A program made the translations under genes and the position numbers. Below are positions 58,860 to 64,000 of a stretch of DNA of 64,000 bases, in pieces. Location: assembly GCA_026874595.1 (NCBI GenBank), contig CM049320.1:9179464-9243463 (forward strand), read 5' to 3'. The DNA is from Sipunculus nudus (Eukaryota > Annelida > Sipuncula > Golfingiida > Sipunculidae). The first letter of the stretch is position 1; each line of letters begins with the position of its first letter. Below the pieces are notes generated by a model. It ran no database searches. It was not told the origin of the DNA and saw only the letters and a list, made by a program, of their open reading frames with translations.

Positions 58860-59923
58860 CTGTGAAAGTAAATATTTACATCAATCTCCCTTTGGGTTAT
58901 GAGCTCTTTTATCAAAACTGACATTCAGTTTTTTTTTATTTTTCCTCCTTTTCATTTCAGTACATTTTGGAAGAAAATATGTGCTGGTTTTATAACCTTG
59001 GAACACCGGCATTAGTTAGATAGAAAAGCAACAGAACATTATGCACCATAATCGAGTTCAGCAATATGATAAATGCAGGGCGTCTTTAGGATATATGTTT
59101 CGAATGACTGAAAGAAGTATGAATCAAATCGACTGTCATTTTTGTGGAATCCCTGACTTATTAAATGTCAATTCAAGTCACATTAAAAAGTAAAGTGCTA
59201 AGAATAATTTTATGTCTATGTATGCTTGTTTTAAATGCAAACATTGAAATTTAATTTCAAACCATGCTTCTCTCCAGCAGAAGCTTTTAGTGTTTGAAAC
59301 GAGAAATAGTTTTCATCAGTGCTGTATTATATCACCGGGTTCGAGGTGTGGGAGGCTGGCAGGGTTGGGACAACCCAATTGCGAAAGCGCTAATAAAAAG
59401 GCAACGCAATCTTTAGTGCGGATTTGACTACTGTAACGAGGTCAATGACATGTTGTGAGTGACGTCGATCTGATGTTGACGCCGGTAGCTACTATAAGAA
59501 TCATAAAACGTAAAGGCACATGAAGCAGCTAAAAACTGCAATCGAGTGTGTTTGTTCATGAAGAATGCGTAAATGAAAGTTAAAAATTAAATTTTATATT
59601 AATAGCGAAATTCATCAGCGACCGTAACTTCAGTTTTGGAATTTATTATTAAAATATGTGAAAAATATACATAATTAATATCCGCGAAATATAACAGATT
59701 TTACAATCAAAAAGGCGATTCAATTATATGGTGTGTTTTAAATTGTGTGACCGATGATTTTTTCATTGTTATGTGTTATTCAGATGATTTTTAGTCTGAA
59801 CATAAAATAAAGACAGCGACATCCAACAAAACGAGATCATCGGCAACTTTTTTTCACAATCACCTGGCCTGATTTTACAGAAAATAAATGATACTTATAT
59901 AATTCCAAGAAAATAGATTAAAC

Positions 59924-60164
59924 ATTCCTGGATGCAAACTACCTTCCAGGCAGGAGCAGCAAGTTTATTCATGTGCGGAGAATAAAGATCGAATTGGAAC
60001 TGTTTGTACGTTACGAAACACAGCTTCACGATTTGTTCCACTTGATTTTTGAGGAGTCCGAGGTCTTTATAGATGATATTATATTTGCACCATGCCATTG
60101 CGTCCATGATTTGTTGGAAAAGGTTCGCGCTGTTCCCAGTGACAATTGTTAAGTTATCCACCAT
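59924..60164 (-). CDS. DUF1647-like gene, upstream exon
   Basis: 80 codons plus one base: MVDNLTIVTGNSANLFQQI, then YNIIYKDLGLLKNQVEQI, KLCFVTYKQFQFDLY and APAWKVVCIQE. In the family, 'iivYDLGL ... lC-V-yR-F-F ... YaWKPLIIqE' precedes the section encoded by the exon at 58,600-58,859. The phases agree: the final T plus AC of that exon makes a Tyr codon. The donor (TGTTTAA) is weak; a better-looking GTAGTT at 59,942 would break the frame. An in-frame TGA lies 24 bases before the ATG, so this is either the first coding exon (Kozak-like ggATGG) or an exon using the acceptor GGCGACAG beside it. Family members usually have an N-terminal membrane anchor, which is not seen here. K in place of Y in YDLGL, and V for P in WKP, may signal a diverged or decaying paralogue. 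Confidence 0.55.
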
Positions 60165-60649
60165 CCTGTCGCCAAGGGGACGAATTCACGACGGGGAAGA
60201 CCCAGTCGTCGCTGTATAGTTTCGTTTACAATAAAAGGAATTCTTTTCAATGTTGCATTTTTATGTTTTTGTAATTCATATTGCTAGCTCTCATACAAAT
60301 GTAGTCATAAGATGCCTGCTTTATTTAAAGTACAGATTCTTGATGCGTTTATTGTTATTTACCGTTGTCTTATTTTTTTCACTTCTGGAATGGGATATTT
60401 CACGATAAAATATGTATAATCGGTTGAAAAGGAATGTTATTTCTATGCATTTAAACTACTAATGCTTAATTAACATATTTCAGAGGCTTAATTGGCTTCT
60501 TCTTATTTTTTAAAAGCAATTTAGAGTTTTGAGTTAAGCACTCATATTTGATTCTGGAACTTTCCAATATCAATTTTTTTGAATCGATGGCCCGATTTGT
60601 TAAAAGTGGCTGAAACCTGATTGGATATTCTGTTTTCTTATCAGTATCC
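60165..60649. other. No gene recognised
   Basis: The first 70 bases are unusually GC-rich and could be 5' untranslated or promoter-proximal sequence of the minus-strand gene. The rest is AT-rich with nothing supported. Confidence 0.35.
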
Positions 60650-61156
60650 TATTGGCTTACTAGCTTTCATACAAACATAAGTTCTGATATTAACCTAACA
60701 TAATTTTCATTAAAATACAACAGAAATGTATTTATAACGTAGGAAGTTCAACACAATTATTTTCGTGAAATATATAAAATTAAAATTTACCCACCTGTTT
60801 TTTTTTTTGCCATCGGACATCAAATGGCTCACACTAAGTTACTTCTTACAGACATTGTTTCTTCACTGATTTTGGAATTTTGTCACACAATTAATAATAT
60901 ATCAACACACATTTGACCATAAACATTGGCTAACTTACTTTCATATAAACATAAGTTCTGATATTAACCTAACATAATTTTCATTAAAATACAACAGAAA
61001 TGTATTTATAACGTAGGAAGTTCAACACAATTATTTTCGTGAAATATATAAAATTAAAATTTACCTACCAGTTTTTTTTTGCCATCGGACATCAAGTGGC
61101 TCACACTAAGTTACTTCTTACAGACATTGTTTCTTCACCGATTTTGGAATTTTGTC
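60650..61156. repeat. Tandem duplication, period 274 bp
   Basis: 60,650-60,884 is repeated at 60,924-61,156 with very few differences, mostly in the length of a T run. Shared landmarks are GTTCTGATATTAACC, AACGTAGGAAGTTCAACAC and GCCATCGGACATCAA. Non-coding. Confidence 0.9.
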
Positions 61157-62680
61157 TGTACAACATTCCTATTATTCTTGAGTAATGGATGATAAAAATA
61201 ACCCAAATATTGTGATTTCTCACCGAAAAACTGCAATAAGTATGGTTTAGGATGAATCCCTAGTAAACCACATATGAATGCATATTTTCCAAAGTTTTTA
61301 AGAAAAATATTCTGTTCCTGAGAATGGATCGTGCTGAATATGTGAACAGTATTTTAAATATTCCCAACTAAAAAGGGAAATAAATTCATAAGAATATATT
61401 ATTTTTGTAAATAAAATACTAAAACAAAATTTTTGAATATATTTTCTGGATGCAATATTTGTTCCAGTTAAATGTGTGAAATGTGAATAAAAGACAAAAA
61501 TCTTGATTTATGAAATAAAATTATAACATATGTGCTTGTGTTTTAAATGACTGAAACTAGAGAAATTGGGTTATGAATTGATAACAGGTGCGTGTGTATC
61601 TGACGTACTCTAATGTCATTGTGTCCAAGGAAAGCCTGTGTGTGTTTTCCCTCCCACATCTTGAAGACTGAGTTTACCATTCAGAGCCGAGGTGTATATT
61701 TTGCTGAGGTCTGTTCGGTGGAATTTTCTGCATGATACATTACCGCCGGGACCTCTCTGTGATTGACAGAAAAAGAGAGGGTGGTTTGAAGTGTAAATAT
61801 AAACCGCTGACAGGGCACATATAATTCAGATGATTACATGCATAAAATATTACATGGTCTGAAAAAAAAGAGTGGCTTCATTTTGAAATAAAAAGTTAAA
61901 AAGTATAATTTGCGGAAATTCCTGTTCCTTATCACAGACTGAACAAAGATGTGCCTTGAAGAGTACAAATATGTACATATATTATTCCCAGTCAGAAACA
62001 TGCATGGTGCACATCCTCCTGTGTCGAGATAAGGTAATTTTCCCAAGTTGTGACACATGCTGATTTATTTACATAAACAATTGCAAAGTGCTCCTTTCTT
62101 GTTCTAACATGACTTTTAAAGCAAGAGAGGATTAGTAAATACCTTTATAAATTCACTGAAACAAAGAGTAAAACAGAGGAATGCTGCTGAAAAAGAAGAC
62201 TGAAGAAATTATTGTCATTTTTAGAAAATCCTAAAAAAATTAATCTTTTAAAGTGTGATTTGGCAGGCCTGAAATCCAAGCAAAATTTATCATCAAATTT
62301 TCAAGCGCACCTTTAAGTTAATAATTTATTGGAACCTTCATATTTACTCCTCAAGAAGAATTTCATCTTTTTACAAACTTTAAATTCTTCGTCCTAACTT
62401 TTTCTAGATAGGACTTTTTCACAAGTTTCATCTTGTTAATAGCATCTGAATTATAAGTGCCATATTTTCAGTCTAAAATATGGTGATGTGTCTAATTAAA
62501 TGCCCCTGGTTGTCACGTTGTGTAAAAACTTTCCTACCCAAAACTCTATTTGCTATGTTCTAATACTATCAATTTTAATTAAAGGTCCTTCTACTTTCCG
62601 GAAATTACTTTTCAGTACCAACAAGACACACCGCAATATCTTCACAGAGCGTTTAGATCACTTTTTGGTAACTTAACTAT
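61157..62680. other. No gene recognised
   Basis: AT-rich. The short open frames here have no family or splice support. Confidence 0.45.
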
Positions 62681-62683
62681 GCT

Positions 62684-62765
62684 TTAACATATTCGCTGCC
62701 AATGACGTGTATACACGTCGTTAATTATGATTCCCCCAGTGCCAAGCACGTGTATACACGTCATA
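62684..62765. repeat. TTAA-adjacent paired palindromes
   Basis: TTAA (62,684-62,687) is followed by CATATTCGCTGCCAATG and the perfect palindrome GACGTGTATACACGTC (62,704-62,719). A second ACGTGTATACACGT palindrome follows at 62,748-62,761, after CAGTGCCAAGC. The layout resembles the end of a TTAA-targeting element (piggyBac type) with subterminal repeats. A related but eroded sequence is at 39,444. No opposite end was found. Confidence 0.45.
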
Positions 62766-63585
62766 TATTTATAATCCATTTTCAGCAGGAATTCTCACAA
62801 ATTTTTCAATAAATTCTTTGCAGATGAGTAGTAGTACATTTATAAAATAGTCTCGCAGTATGAAAATGAATTATTTGTTATTCAACAGGTGTGTAGATGG
62901 TGACAAAAACCACGGATCCGGTCCATTTCCGTGAAATAACTTCACGACGCGCTTCAGTTTGAAGTCGATTCCTTGTATAAGAATACTACTTCGAATCAAA
63001 CGAAAAGGAGGATCGTAAAAATATGTAGCTAGTTTCATATTAGAACATGTTTTGGCCACTTATTTACGACAAACCCGGTTGGGAGGCCGAGGTGTAATAG
63101 ATCGCACCTTAGGTGTGAACTCAAGATAGCGAGGCGTGAGGTCGTTCAGGTTTATTGCCCCGCGAGGACAGGGTATTGCGCAATCAACAACAAAGGGCGC
63201 GTGCATGATTGACAGTGTAGTTCGGCAGTGTAATCAGAACGCGGCTGCAAATGGTGCTTTCGGCTTTTTTCTTGTTCCTTATTTACTTATATATAAATAA
63301 ATATATTTTAGTAACTTCACAAACAAGTGCTCGTAAATTGCGAAACTGAAATAATCTCCGTGTTTCGTGTGACTGTTACAATGACGAAGTCAACTGCGCG
63401 TCAGGCTCAAGCATGTCGATATATATAAACAGTCTATGACTATGTTTGAAAATTACATGTGTAAAGTAAAATTATATTTTTTTAATAATTATATTGATTG
63501 GTGCAATCGCTGTGTTCGTTATGAAAGCGTAAAAAATGTATGTTTGAGCACCAAAATTACATGTTTGTAAAAAAAAAAATCGCGC
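62766..63585. other. No confident gene
   Basis: A minus-strand open frame at 62,871-63,059 has fairly balanced composition, but no family or clear splice sites. Otherwise nothing supported. Confidence 0.35.
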
Positions 63586-63587
63586 AG

Positions 63588-63658
63588 GATCTAACTCACG
63601 CTGTCAGCCGTGTCACACGTACGTACAATCTGTTCTAACCACTGCACCATTTTGGATC
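63588..63658 (-). repeat. Degraded tRNA-like repeat
   Basis: On the minus strand, ATGGTGCAGTGGTTAGAACA resembles an A-box region, and GTGAGTTAGATCCTG about 35 bases on resembles a decayed B box. This spacing suggests an old tRNA-derived SINE head or tRNA pseudogene. Both boxes depart from consensus. Confidence 0.4.
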
Positions 63659-63954
63659 TTATGCAAAATTTTGTTTTTATAGTTATATTGCATAAATGTA
63701 AAAATCGCGCGTGCCCGAATATACAGTACCGGTATAATATTTATTTTGGTTAGACATAGGCCTATATTTGTCAGTGCCTCTTCCCAAATCAGCATTCGCG
63801 CCAAGATACACATTTTCATTTGGTTCATCATTTACAAATATAGATCTTTATTTGAATCAGTTGTTAGCTTTATGCTGGTGTCAGTGTAGACGCTATGAGA
63901 CCAGTCCACCGGAGACATGCCTTGACTACTATCGCGGTCATTTTGCTCAGTGCC

Positions 63955-64000
63955 CAACTTCACACCTCCCCCGAGTTTTATTGCCCCTGTGTTATCCGAT
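63955..64000. repeat. Inverted match of 39,526-39,571
   Basis: The reverse complement begins CGGATAACACAGGGGCAATA and continues through AAAACTC and AGGTGTGA, matching 39,527 onward with few differences before diverging. The repeat is cut by the window end, so its true size is unknown. Confidence 0.6.

Noticed and set aside
1..64000. CRISPR arrays, operons or prokaryotic regulatory sites
   Set aside because: The repeats are tandem or dispersed eukaryotic types, with no short regularly spaced direct repeats with unique spacers and no prokaryotic gene organisation.

Overview
The window looks like AT-rich nuclear DNA of a metazoan, most likely a mollusc or other lophotrochozoan. There are no bacterial-style operons. 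The one gene I can partly follow has GT-AG introns. Almost all recognisable coding sequence is transposon-derived: L1/Tx1-like and CR1/Jockey-like LINEs, Gypsy and DIRS retrotransposons, hAT- and pogo-like DNA elements, and a tRNA-derived SINE. Everything else is dispersed or tandem repeats and microsatellites. The taxonomic guess is inference from this repertoire.

Layout, left to right. 1-7.3 kb: non-coding DNA dominated by a tandem array with a unit of about 0.86 kb and older diverged copies to its left. 7.8-14.6 kb: a dispersed repeat, here called R1, split by a full-length L1/Tx1-like LINE (9,230-14,464) that has an open ORF1 and a ruined ORF2. 14.6-18.6 kb: a LINE tail, an antisense Gypsy pol fragment, and a DIRS-like retrotransposon whose reverse transcriptase block is inverted relative to its gag. 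18.7-30.1 kb: two versions of a segment with the order LINE tail - R1 - R2, plus a 0.68-kb repeat (E680) present twice, a tRNA-derived SINE and long TA tracts. 31.9-38.5 kb: an antisense LINE endonuclease region, another LINE tail, and a decayed Gypsy element with a tRNA-Leu-type primer-binding site. 38.5-52.2 kb: repeat-rich DNA with one candidate terminal exon, an L1/Tx1-like tail, a further LINE C-terminal region and a 130-bp minisatellite.

52.2-58.6 kb is a nest. A Gypsy pol gene is split by a TA-flanked pogo/Tc1-like element and by a 3.49-kb inverted-repeat element. The second of these carries two short hAT-like elements. Reading frames on both sides of each host insertion meet exactly when the insert and one target duplication are removed.

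58.6-60.2 kb, minus strand: two exons of what looks like a real host gene, related to the invertebrate DUF1647-type glycosyltransferase-like family. They have compatible splice phase. The rest of the gene is not visible, and the Gypsy nest lies directly downstream. 60.2-64 kb is non-coding, with a tandem duplication, paired palindromes beside a TTAA, and a worn tRNA-like repeat.
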